NCBI RefSeq assembly: GCF_025151045.1
Contig: NZ_CP102285.1
Span: 1,550,001-1,614,000 of the forward strand
Reading direction: 5' to 3'
DNA: 64,000 nucleotides
DNA from: Parabacteroides johnsonii DSM 18315
Lineage (GTDB): Bacteria; Bacteroidota; Bacteroidia; Bacteroidales; Tannerellaceae
In this document: one piece after another, positions 33,647 to 41,590 of the stretch
Position numbering within the stretch: the stretch's first letter is position 1
Layout of the letters: each line of letters opens with the position of its first letter
The notes under the pieces: generated by a model
Told to the model about the DNA's origin: nothing
Database searches by the model: none
What the model saw: the letters and a program-made list of their open reading frames with translations, nothing else
Program-made: the position numbers and the translations under genes

Positions 33647-35962
33647 ATGAAAAGAATAGCTGTACTGACAGCCCTGTTGTTTGCGGCCTTACAAATAGGA
33701 TATGCCCAGAAAGTAGGCTTGGTTCTGAGCGGTGGCGGTGCGAAAGGTGCCGCCCATATCGGGGTAATCAAAGCTCTGGAAGAAAACGGAATACCTATTG
33801 ATTACATAACGGGAACATCTGCCGGCGCGATCGTCGGTAGTCTCTATGCGATGGGATATACACCCGAAGAAATGGTTGAACTGATGCTCTCCGAGGAGTT
33901 CAGCTACTGGCAAACCGGAACGGTGGAAAACGAATACAAATATTATTTCAAACGCCCCGACCCGACACCGGAATTCGGCCATTTCTCTATCGACATGACG
34001 GACTCTTTGCAAGTAAAAGCCAGTTTCTTCCCACAAAGCCTGATCAATCCGATCCAGATGAATCAGGCGTTTATGGCTCTGTTTTCGCAAGCTACGGCAA
34101 AAGCCGGCTGGAACTTCGACAATCTTTTCGTCCCGTTCCGCTGTGTGGCCTCGGACATTTACAGCAAGAAAGCTATTATCTTCAAGAATGGAGACCTCGG
34201 AGACGCCGTCCGTGCATCGATGACGTTTCCCTTCTTTTTCCAGCCGATCTGGAAAGACAGTGTCCCCATTTTCGACGGTGGCATCTATGACAACTTCCCG
34301 GTCGGCCCAATGAAGGAGGCTTTCCATCCGGACTTCATTTTCGGCTCGACAGTGGCAGGCGGCAACAACAAGCCTTCGTCCAACCCTTATAACCAGCTTG
34401 AAACGATGATCATGCAGAAAACGGAATACGACGTTCCCGAAGACGAAGGTATGATGATCAAATTCAGCTTCCCCACCGTCTCTCTGCTCGATTTCCAAAA
34501 AGCACGGGAATTGATGGATATCGGCTACAAACGGACGATAGCAATGATCGACTCCATCAAAGCGCGTGTCCCCCGACATGTGGAACTTAGCGAAGTCAAC
34601 AAACGCCGTGAGGCCTATAAGCAAGGCCTCCCTCCTCTGATTTTCCAGAATATATATGTGACAGGCGTAAATGAATCGCAAAAAAAATACATTGAATCCC
34701 AATTACACCGCGACATCAACCATGAGTTCTCGATGGAAGAGTTCAAACGCGCCTATTTCAAAATGCTGACCTATTCCAAGATCAAAGAAATATTGCCCCA
34801 TGCCGTTTATAACCGGAAGGAAAAGAAGTTCGACCTTTATCTTGATGTGAAGATGAAGGAAGAGATCACGGTCGGATTCGGAGGTAATATCTCCTCCTAC
34901 CAAGCCAACCAGCTATTCCTCGGACTGGGATACCAGTATTTAAGACGGTATGCCGCCGATGTGAATGCCAATTTCCAGGTCGGCAACTCATTCAGCGGTG
35001 TGATGCTGAACGGCCGTATCTATTTGCAGACAAGAATACCGACCTATCTGAATTGGCAAGGTGTATTTTCGGATAAAAAATATTCCGAAAGCCAGTCTTT
35101 GTTCTACGAAGACGTACTACCGGCTTTCATCCACCAGAAAGAATTGTACACGAAGGTCAAGTTAGGATTCCCATTCCTGAACCGTGCCAAAGCCGAGATA
35201 GGTTTTGCTTATGGCCGGCTGAATGATTACTATTTTCAGACCTCCAACATGACATTCCCGAACGCGACCACCGATCACAGCTGGTATGATCTGTTTGCCG
35301 GTTCGCTCAGCATCGAGCGTAACTCGCTGGATTATAAACAATATCCGATCTCCGGGCGAAAACAATTCTTAGTGGCACAATATGTAACGGGTACAGAAAA
35401 GTATATGCCGTCTCCCATTACGGATATGGGCTCATTCGACCGGAAAGTCCATAGCTGGCTGCAAATGAAAGGTGAATGGGAACAGTACAAGACGATTAGC
35501 CCGCATTTCAATCTTGGTTTTATGAGCGAACTCGTACTCTCCAGCAAGAACCTGATGAACAACTATACAGCTTCCGTTTTGCAAGCGCCCGCCTTTACGC
35601 CGACGCCGCATAGTCAAATTGTCTTCAACGAAGCGTTCCGCGCCAACCAATATGTAGCATTCGGATTATCGCCGATCTTGAAATTCAGCAAACTGTTGCA
35701 CTTCCGCCTCGACATGTACGGTTTCGCGCCATTATACGAGATAAAGAAAGAAGAAGTATGGAACAACAACACATATACAGCTATCCCCTATTACGGGAAA
35801 TTCCTTCATTCTTTTAAGTATATGGGAGAAGCAGCCCTTGTTTTACAACTGCCCTTCGCCAGCATCAGCCTGTATGCAAACGGATACAGCTATCCGGCAA
35901 AAAATTTTAATTTCGGCTTGAATATTGGTTATCTGATATTTAACCCAAGGATGCTTGATTAG
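33647..35962 (+). CDS. Patatin-like phospholipase with C-terminal beta-barrel (PlpD-like)
   Basis: A 771-residue exported protein. The signal peptide ends near GYAQ (residue 21). The patatin lipase domain (22-220) has the oxyanion loop SGGGAKG, the nucleophile GTSAG (Ser58) and the dyad Asp210 in FDGGIYDN. A POTRA-like domain (about 330-400) and a 16-strand-type BamA/surface-antigen barrel (about 410-771) follow. This is the architecture of type Vd autotransporters such as Pseudomonas PlpD. It should place an active lipase at the cell surface or periplasmic face. The natural lipid substrate is unknown. Confidence 0.88.
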   Translation: MKRIAVLTALLFAALQIGYAQKVGLVLSGGGAKGAAHIGVIKALEENGIPIDYITGTSAGAIVGSLYAMGYTPEEMVELMLSEEFSYWQTGTVENEYKYYFKRPDPTPEFGHFSIDMTDSLQVKASFFPQSLINPIQMNQAFMALFSQATAKAGWNFDNLFVPFRCVASDIYSKKAIIFKNGDLGDAVRASMTFPFFFQPIWKDSVPIFDGGIYDNFPVGPMKEAFHPDFIFGSTVAGGNNKPSSNPYNQLETMIMQKTEYDVPEDEGMMIKFSFPTVSLLDFQKARELMDIGYKRTIAMIDSIKARVPRHVELSEVNKRREAYKQGLPPLIFQNIYVTGVNESQKKYIESQLHRDINHEFSMEEFKRAYFKMLTYSKIKEILPHAVYNRKEKKFDLYLDVKMKEEITVGFGGNISSYQANQLFLGLGYQYLRRYAADVNANFQVGNSFSGVMLNGRIYLQTRIPTYLNWQGVFSDKKYSESQSLFYEDVLPAFIHQKELYTKVKLGFPFLNRAKAEIGFAYGRLNDYYFQTSNMTFPNATTDHSWYDLFAGSLSIERNSLDYKQYPISGRKQFLVAQYVTGTEKYMPSPITDMGSFDRKVHSWLQMKGEWEQYKTISPHFNLGFMSELVLSSKNLMNNYTASVLQAPAFTPTPHSQIVFNEAFRANQYVAFGLSPILKFSKLLHFRLDMYGFAPLYEIKKEEVWNNNTYTAIPYYGKFLHSFKYMGEAALVLQLPFASISLYANGYSYPAKNFNFGLNIGYLIFNPRMLD

Positions 35963-35986
35963 TTAAAAAAAAGATATCAAAAAGGC

Positions 35987-36016
35987 TTGCAAATATAAAA
36001 GAAAGTACTACCTTTG
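35987..36016 (+). promoter_or_regulatory. Promoter of tRNA-Arg cluster
   Basis: TTG (35987-35989), 19 bases, TACCTTTG (36009-36016): an exact consensus. It is 22 bases before the first tRNA, so the three tRNAs are probably one transcript. Confidence 0.8.
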
Positions 36017-36037
36017 CACTCGCAATCAAGAAATAAT

Positions 36038-36114
36038 GGCCGCGTAGCTCAACTGAATAGAGTAGCTGACTACGGATCAGCCGGTTACAGGTTTGAATCC
36101 TGTCGCGGTCACCA
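36038..36114 (+). tRNA. tRNA-Arg (anticodon ACG), copy 1
   Basis: A complete cloverleaf. The acceptor GGCCGCG pairs with CGCGGTC (one G-U), the anticodon stem is GCTGA/TCAGC with loop CTACGGA, and the T-stem is ACAGG/CCTGT. The anticodon is ACG (read as ICG, for CGU/CGC/CGA). The CCA end is encoded. Confidence 0.97.
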
Positions 36115-36147
36115 TTTCAAGATGAAGTTTAAACAAAAATGAAGATT

Positions 36148-36224
36148 GGCCGCGTAGCTCAACTGAATAGAGTAGCTGACTACGGATCAGCCGGTTACAG
36201 GTTTGAATCCTGTCGCGGTCACCA
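36148..36224 (+). tRNA. tRNA-Arg (anticodon ACG), copy 2
   Basis: Identical in sequence to copy 1, including the encoded CCA. It begins exactly 110 bases after copy 1, and the spacer shares the words GATGAAGTTTAAAC with the next spacer. Confidence 0.97.
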
Positions 36225-36257
36225 TTCAGATGAAGTTTAAACGAAAATATAAAGATT

Positions 36258-36331
36258 GGCCGCGTAGCTCAACTGAATAGAGTAGCTGACTACGGATCAG
36301 CCGGTTACAGGTTTGAATCCTGTCGCGGTCA
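36258..36331 (+). tRNA. tRNA-Arg (anticodon ACG), copy 3, no encoded CCA
   Basis: The same 74-base body as copies 1 and 2, again 110 bases further on. After the discriminator A the genome reads CAA instead of CCA and runs straight into the terminator hairpin, so the CCA end must be added after transcription. Confidence 0.95.
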
Positions 36332-36332
36332 C

Positions 36333-36368
36333 AAAAAAGAGAATGCTATCGATAGTATTCTCTTTTTT
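36333..36368 (+). terminator. Intrinsic terminator of tRNA-Arg cluster
   Basis: A nearly perfect 18-bp palindrome (AAAAAAGAGAATGCTATC and its complement, one G-U) begins one base after the third tRNA. It ends in TTTTTT. Confidence 0.88.
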
Positions 36369-36426
36369 GTTTCTAAAGTTCTTTAGGCAACCGCACCAAA
36401 ACAGATCATTGTAACCGATAAATTCA

Positions 36427-36434
36427 TATCTTCG
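36427..36434 (+). promoter_or_regulatory. Variant -7 box for Gfo/Idh gene
   Basis: TATCTTCG differs from TAnnTTTG by one base and lies 21 bases before the ATG. The same TTCG variant precedes the glycosyltransferase gene (46202-46209). Confidence 0.4.
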
Positions 36435-36455
36435 CAAAAATAAACTTTCATAAAA

Positions 36456-37511
36456 ATGGAGAAGATCAAAACAGGATTGGCAGCCTTCGGCATGTCAGGG
36501 CAAATATTTCACGCCCCATTTATCAGCACGAACCCGGCTTTCTGTCTGACAGCAATCACGGAGCGCAGTAAGGAACTGTCAAAAGAACGTTATCCTTCAG
36601 CTCGTATTGTGCGCAGTTTCGAGGAACTCGTTGCTTTGGATGAGTTAGAACTGGTCGTTATCAACACGCCGGACAGTACGCATTACGAGTATGCACGGAA
36701 AGCACTGGAGGCTGGAAAAAATGTGATTGTCGAGAAACCTTTCACGACAACAGTTGAGCAGGGACAAGAATTGGTCGACCTCGCCCGATCCAAAGGGCTG
36801 GCTATAAGTGTATATCAGAACAGGCGCTGGGATTCGGATTTCCTTACAGTTCGGGAAATACTGGATAAGGGGCTACTTGGACGTCTTGTTGAGTTCGAGT
36901 CGACTTTCCCTCGCTATCGCAACTTTATAAAGCCGGGAACGTGGAAGGAAACCGGAGAGTTGGGCGGTGGCCTGACCTATAATTTGGGGGCTCATGTGAT
37001 TGATCAGGCGGTTCAGTTGTTCGGTGTGCCGGAAGCGGTTTTCGCTGATATCGACATCATTCGTACAGGTGGCATGGTAGATGATTATTTCGTGATCCAC
37101 CTGCTCCGTCCGTCTAAGGCACCACATGTCAAAGTCACCTTGAAATCCAGCTACTTGATGTGCGAACCTGAACCCCGCTTCGTCTTACATGGTACGGAAG
37201 GTTCATTCGTAAAATATGGCCTTGACCGCCAGGAAGCGGATCTGAATGACGGACAAATCCCCGGCATTCCTGGCTGGGGAGTTGAAGACGAAGGCATGTG
37301 GGGACTTCTTCACACAGAAAAAGACGGCAACGTCGTCCGTCGTAAATACCCCAGCCTTGCCGGAAATTACGCAGGATTTTACGACAACATCTATCGTCAT
37401 CTCCGCCACAACGAACCGCTCCTGACGGATGCCGCCGGCGTATTGCCTGTCATCCGTCTGATCGAGGCGGCCTGGGAAAGCTGTAAAGAAGGAAATGTGG
37501 TGAAGTTATAA
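36456..37511 (+). CDS. Gfo/Idh/MocA family oxidoreductase
   Basis: A 351-residue NAD(P)-dependent dehydrogenase of the cytoplasm. The Rossmann part begins KTGLAAFGMSGQIFHAP and carries the family motif VEKPFTTT. The C-terminal domain has the catalytic region GGGLTYNLGAHVIDQ. It most resembles the YdgJ/IolW subgroup acting on sugars or inositols, but the substrate cannot be assigned. It is a single gene between the tRNAs and glyA. Confidence 0.85.
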   Translation: MEKIKTGLAAFGMSGQIFHAPFISTNPAFCLTAITERSKELSKERYPSARIVRSFEELVALDELELVVINTPDSTHYEYARKALEAGKNVIVEKPFTTTVEQGQELVDLARSKGLAISVYQNRRWDSDFLTVREILDKGLLGRLVEFESTFPRYRNFIKPGTWKETGELGGGLTYNLGAHVIDQAVQLFGVPEAVFADIDIIRTGGMVDDYFVIHLLRPSKAPHVKVTLKSSYLMCEPEPRFVLHGTEGSFVKYGLDRQEADLNDGQIPGIPGWGVEDEGMWGLLHTEKDGNVVRRKYPSLAGNYAGFYDNIYRHLRHNEPLLTDAAGVLPVIRLIEAAWESCKEGNVVKL

Positions 37512-37554
37512 GGATATTTCGATATTATTTTATCCCCGCATAGATTTTTTATCG

Positions 37555-37562
37555 TAAATTTG
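37555..37562 (+). promoter_or_regulatory. -7 box for glyA
   Basis: TAAATTTG matches TAnnTTTG and lies 58 bases before the ATG. The leader contains no riboswitch that could be recognised. Confidence 0.55.
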
Positions 37563-37620
37563 CCAACGATCCCCTTATAAAAAAGAAGGGGACTCATTGC
37601 AATAACCAATTTTACATGTA

Positions 37621-38901
37621 ATGAAAAGAGACAATATCATTTTCGACATCATTGAGAAGGAACATCAGCGCCAGCTGAAAGGCATTGAACTGATTGCTTC
37701 CGAAAACTTTGTAAGCGACCAGGTGATGCAAGCCATGGGTAGCTGTCTAACCAACAAATACGCTGAAGGATATCCCGGTAAGCGCTATTATGGAGGTTGC
37801 GAAGTAGTAGACCAGAGCGAAACTATCGCTATCGAACGGTTGAAACAGATTTTCAATGCGGAGTGGGCCAACGTACAGCCACATTCAGGAGCACAGGCTA
37901 ACGCAGCCGTATTTCTGGCAGTCCTGAATCCCGGTGATACATTCCTCGGTCTGAACCTGGCACACGGCGGCCATCTTTCTCACGGTTCTCCAGTAAACAG
38001 TTCCGGTATCTTATACCGCGCTACAGAATATAATGTAAAAGAAGATACAGGTCGTGTAGACTACGACCAAATGGAAGAAGTTGCCTTACGTGAAAAACCT
38101 AAATTGATCGTAGGTGGCGGTTCCGCTTATTCCCGTGAATGGGACTACAAACGGATGCGTGAGATTGCTGACAAGGTCGGTGCCCTTCTGATGATCGATA
38201 TGGCCCATCCTGCCGGTCTGATCGCAGCCGGACTGCTGAATAACCCGTTGGAATATGCTCATATCGTAACTTCCACGACTCACAAGACTTTGCGTGGTCC
38301 ACGTGGCGGTATCATCCTGCTGGGTAAGGATTTCGAAAATCCCTGGGGTAAGAAGACACCGAAAGGAGAGATCAAAAAGATGTCTCAATTATTGGATTCC
38401 GCCGTATTCCCAGGCATCCAGGGAGGCCCTCTGGAACATGTGATCGCCGCTAAAGCTGTAGCTTTCGGTGAAGCATTGGAACCAGAATATAAGACTTATC
38501 AGGCCCAAGTAAAAGCAAATGCGGCTGCTATGGCAAAAGCATTTATGGACAAAGGTTACAAGATCATCTCCGATGGTACGGACAACCATAGCATGTTAAT
38601 CGACCTGCGCAAAAAGTTCCCAGAACTGACCGGCAAGGTTGCAGAAAAAGCACTTGTTGCCGCCGATATCACTGTAAACAAGAATATGGTTCCGTTCGAC
38701 AGCCGTTCGGCTTTCCAAACTTCCGGTATTCGTGTCGGAACTCCGGCTATCACGACTCGCGGTGCTAAAGAACCGTTGATGGCCGAGATCGTCGAATTGA
38801 TCGATACCGTGCTGGCTGCACCTGAATGCGACAAGACTATCACTGCTGTTCGCGAAAAAGTAAACAGCATCATGAAGGAATATCCTATCTTCGCTTGGTA
38901 A
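37621..38901 (+). CDS. glyA: Serine hydroxymethyltransferase
   Basis: A 426-residue PLP enzyme that converts serine and tetrahydrofolate to glycine and methylene-tetrahydrofolate, the main one-carbon source. The PLP lysine is Lys222 in [25 protein letters not shown] and the YYGGCEVVD folate/active-site segment are typical. Length is normal for the family. An unusually large terminator structure containing a repeat element follows (38908-39060). Confidence 0.97.
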   Translation: MKRDNIIFDIIEKEHQRQLKGIELIASENFVSDQVMQAMGSCLTNKYAEGYPGKRYYGGCEVVDQSETIAIERLKQIFNAEWANVQPHSGAQANAAVFLAVLNPGDTFLGLNLAHGGHLSHGSPVNSSGILYRATEYNVKEDTGRVDYDQMEEVALREKPKLIVGGGSAYSREWDYKRMREIADKVGALLMIDMAHPAGLIAAGLLNNPLEYAHIVTSTTHKTLRGPRGGIILLGKDFENPWGKKTPKGEIKKMSQLLDSAVFPGIQGGPLEHVIAAKAVAFGEALEPEYKTYQAQVKANAAAMAKAFMDKGYKIISDGTDNHSMLIDLRKKFPELTGKVAEKALVAADITVNKNMVPFDSRSAFQTSGIRVGTPAITTRGAKEPLMAEIVELIDTVLAAPECDKTITAVREKVNSIMKEYPIFAW

Positions 38902-38907
38902 AACGAT

Positions 38908-39060
38908 GAGGGTGTGCTAAATATCGGTATTCATGGGACACAGACAACGCAGACGAACGCAGATTAACGCAGATATTATTAATTATCAGCAAAATAAATC
39001 TGCGTCCGTCTGTGTATTCTGCGTCATCTGCGTCCAGTGATATCAAATTGACACACCCTC
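38908..39060 (+). terminator. glyA terminator stem with a large insert in its loop
   Basis: A 9-bp stem GAGGGTGTG (38908-38916) / CACACCCTC (39052-39060) followed by TTTCTTTC resembles the GGGTGTC-type terminator of htpG. The loop is about 135 bases and is mostly filled by the inverted-repeat element at 38936-39035. Confidence 0.55.
38936..39035. repeat. 100-bp inverted-repeat element built from ACGCAGA words
   Basis: The left arm carries repeated ACGCAGA words (in GGACACAGACAACGCAGACG and on to ACGCAGAT). The right arm is its imperfect complement (ATCTGCGTCC, then TCTGCGTCATCTGCGTCC). The centre is AT-rich. The RNA would fold into a long hairpin. Confidence 0.7.
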
Positions 39061-39096
39061 TTTCTTTCTAAATCAATCAAATCACATAAATAATTT

Positions 39097-41445
39097 ATGA
39101 AAACACTTTTATCACTTTGTGCAGGCGCCGCACTTTGTATCCTTGCGTCGTGCAGCGAAGGACCTACTAAACAGATGCCTTATAACCAAGGTATCAATGT
39201 AATTCCGACGCCAGTAAGCCTCGTCCAAAACGAGGGTAGTTTTAAACTAAGCAAAAACACAGCCTTCTCCGTCTCTACTCCGGAAGCTAAAACAGTTGCT
39301 GAATATTTTGCCGCCCAAATGAATCTCGCCACCGGCTATCAAATAACAGTTAGTGACAAGGCAGGTTCAAACGGTATTACATTGGTAATCGATGGAGCAC
39401 TGGATGTAAACGACGAGGGCTATACATTGGATGTAACTCCACAAAGCGTGACAGTTAAGGCTAAAACCCCGCAAGGTTTGTTCTACGGTATGCAAACATT
39501 CATGCAATTGCTTCCTGCCGAAATCGAAAGCCAGGCGGTCGTGAGCGGTATTGCTTGGACTGCTCCCTGCGTAACGGTGAAAGACGAGCCGCGTTTCGAA
39601 TATCGCGGTATCATGCTGGATCCTTGCCGTCATTTCATCCCGGTAGAGAACGTAAAAAAACATCTCGACGTATTGGCACTGTTCAAAATCAACCGTATGC
39701 ATTGGCATCTGACGGACGATCAGGGCTGGCGTATCGAGATCAAAAAATATCCGAAACTGACTGAAGTAGGTTCCAAACGTATAGATGGTGAAGGGACGGA
39801 ATATAGCGGTTTTTATACGCAAGAGCAAATCAAGGAAGTGGTAAAATATGCTGCAGACCGTTTTATCACGATCGTCCCTGAAATCGAACTTCCGGGACAT
39901 GAGTTAGCTGCGATCTCCGCATATCCTGAATTGTCTTGCAAAGGCGAACCGACCACTCCGCGTATTATCTGGGGTGTAGAAGACATCGTATTATGTGCCG
40001 GGAAGGAAAAACCATTCGAGTTCCTGCAGGATGTTTTCGACGAAGTCGCTCCTCTTTTCCCTGGCGAATACATTCACATCGGTGGTGACGAATGCCCGAA
40101 ATCAAGCTGGAAAGAATGCCCGCTCTGCCAAAAACGTATTCGCGAGGAAGGTCTGAAAGCCGACAAAAATCACTCTGCCGAAGAAAAGTTGCAGAGCTAT
40201 TTCGTTCAGCGCATGGAGAAATACCTGTCCGATAAACATGGTAAAAAGATCATCGGATGGGATGAAATCCTCGAAGGCGGCCTCGCTCCTTCCGCAACTG
40301 TTATGTCTTGGCGTGGTGAAGAAGGTGGTATCGCTGCTGCAAACATGGGACATGAGGCAATCATGACTCCTGGAAGTGGTGGTATGTACATTGACCAGTT
40401 CCAAGGTGACCCGAAGATCGAACCGGTTTCTATCGGCGGTTATGATCCATTGTCAAGGGTGTATGCATACAATCCAACACCCGATACCTTGGTTACTACC
40501 GGAAAGGCAAACTTGATCAAGGGGGTACAAACAAATCTGTGGTCCGAATATATGTACAATACAGACCTGCTGGAATACCGCGCCTACCCGCGTGTGCTGG
40601 CATTGGCTGAAATAGGCTGGACTCCATTGGCACGTAAGGATTATAAAGACTTCGAACGTCGCTTGGATAATGCCTTGGTTCGTTTGGATGAGCTTAACAT
40701 CAACTACCATATTCCACAACCAGAACAACCGAACGGTTCATGCAATTTCGTCGCTTTCACCGACAAGGCCTCTCTGGAATTCAAGACTACTCGTCCGATC
40801 AAGGTGGTTTATACGATCGACGGAACCGAACCGACGCCGGAATCAACTGTCTATTCCGCTCCGATCGAATTCACAGAATCCGGCGTTCTGAAGATTCGTT
40901 CCGTATTGCCTTCCGGCAAGATGAGCAAAACTCGTACAATCACGGTTGAAAAGCAATCCTTGGCTCCTGCTAAGGAGGTTGCCAAGACTACTCCGGGATT
41001 GGAAATGCAAGTGACTGACGGTATGTTCCTGAATTCTTCCAAACTGGGAGAGGTAAAAGAATGGAAGAAATCGGTTATCAAGGATTTACGTGAAATCACC
41101 AGTGTCGTCAAAACAAGCGAATCAATGCGCGGTGTCAAGCAATATGCTGCCATAGCAACCGGTTATGTCAATATTCCTGAAGACGGCGTTTATTATATTT
41201 CATCCGATAACGAAGAAGTATGGATTGACGGCAAATTGTTAGTGAACAACGGTGGTGAAGTGAAACGCTTCTCCCGCCACGACAGTTCGGCTGCATTGTC
41301 GAAAGGCTTGCATGAGATCAAGGTGGTATTCCTGGGGCATATCATTGGTGGTTGGCCTTCAAACTGGAACGACGGTAGCGTGAAGCTCCGCAAAGCCGAC
41401 ACCGATAAGTTTGTTAAGATCACTCCTGAAATGTTAGTCCATTAA
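39097..41445 (+). CDS. GH20 beta-N-acetylhexosaminidase lipoprotein
   Basis: A 782-residue enzyme releasing terminal beta-GlcNAc/GalNAc from host glycans or chitin fragments. The lipobox LASC (Cys19) makes it a lipoprotein. Domains are a GH20b fold (about 33-160), the catalytic barrel (about 165-515) with the Asp331-Glu332 pair in HIGGDECPKSSW, a chitobiase C-terminal Ig-like domain (about 545-620) and a PA14-like domain (about 650-770). The GGDE pair supports substrate-assisted retaining catalysis. It has no TAnnTTTG box close upstream, so its promoter is not identified. It is not in an obvious PUL. Confidence 0.92.
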   Translation: MKTLLSLCAGAALCILASCSEGPTKQMPYNQGINVIPTPVSLVQNEGSFKLSKNTAFSVSTPEAKTVAEYFAAQMNLATGYQITVSDKAGSNGITLVIDGALDVNDEGYTLDVTPQSVTVKAKTPQGLFYGMQTFMQLLPAEIESQAVVSGIAWTAPCVTVKDEPRFEYRGIMLDPCRHFIPVENVKKHLDVLALFKINRMHWHLTDDQGWRIEIKKYPKLTEVGSKRIDGEGTEYSGFYTQEQIKEVVKYAADRFITIVPEIELPGHELAAISAYPELSCKGEPTTPRIIWGVEDIVLCAGKEKPFEFLQDVFDEVAPLFPGEYIHIGGDECPKSSWKECPLCQKRIREEGLKADKNHSAEEKLQSYFVQRMEKYLSDKHGKKIIGWDEILEGGLAPSATVMSWRGEEGGIAAANMGHEAIMTPGSGGMYIDQFQGDPKIEPVSIGGYDPLSRVYAYNPTPDTLVTTGKANLIKGVQTNLWSEYMYNTDLLEYRAYPRVLALAEIGWTPLARKDYKDFERRLDNALVRLDELNINYHIPQPEQPNGSCNFVAFTDKASLEFKTTRPIKVVYTIDGTEPTPESTVYSAPIEFTESGVLKIRSVLPSGKMSKTRTITVEKQSLAPAKEVAKTTPGLEMQVTDGMFLNSSKLGEVKEWKKSVIKDLREITSVVKTSESMRGVKQYAAIATGYVNIPEDGVYYISSDNEEVWIDGKLLVNNGGEVKRFSRHDSSAALSKGLHEIKVVFLGHIIGGWPSNWNDGSVKLRKADTDKFVKITPEMLVH

Positions 41446-41465
41446 TCAATACGATATCAAAAGAA

Positions 41466-41505
41466 AAAGGCTGCTTCAGAATAAGAGGCAGCCTTTCTTA
41501 TTTTA
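41466..41505 (+). terminator. Intrinsic terminator of GH20 gene
   Basis: AAAGGCTGC / GCAGCCTTT stem (extended by G-U pairs) with a short loop, followed by CTTATTTT. It begins 20 bases after the stop codon. Confidence 0.85.
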
Positions 41506-41584
41506 TCAGGTAAGCATCCGATAGTTAACGGACAAGCATCGATTGGATATGCGACAGGCATCGGTTTTGAGTCCGATGCCTGTC
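41506..41584. repeat. GCATCGG-type degenerate repeats ending in a 12-bp palindrome
   Basis: Three related words spaced by about 20-30 bases (AAGCATCCGATAG, AAGCATCGATTGG, AGGCATCGGTTTT) are followed by the complement of the last. This gives a perfect 12-bp inverted repeat GACAGGCATCGG (41553-41564) / CCGATGCCTGTC (41573-41584). It lies seven bases past the GH51 stop and could slow or end that transcript, but there is no T-run. Confidence 0.5.
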
Positions 41585-41590
41585 ATCCCA

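Noticed and set aside
37511-37620. A glycine riboswitch before glyA
   Set aside because: The leader is only about 55 bases after the promoter and shows no glycine-aptamer folds.
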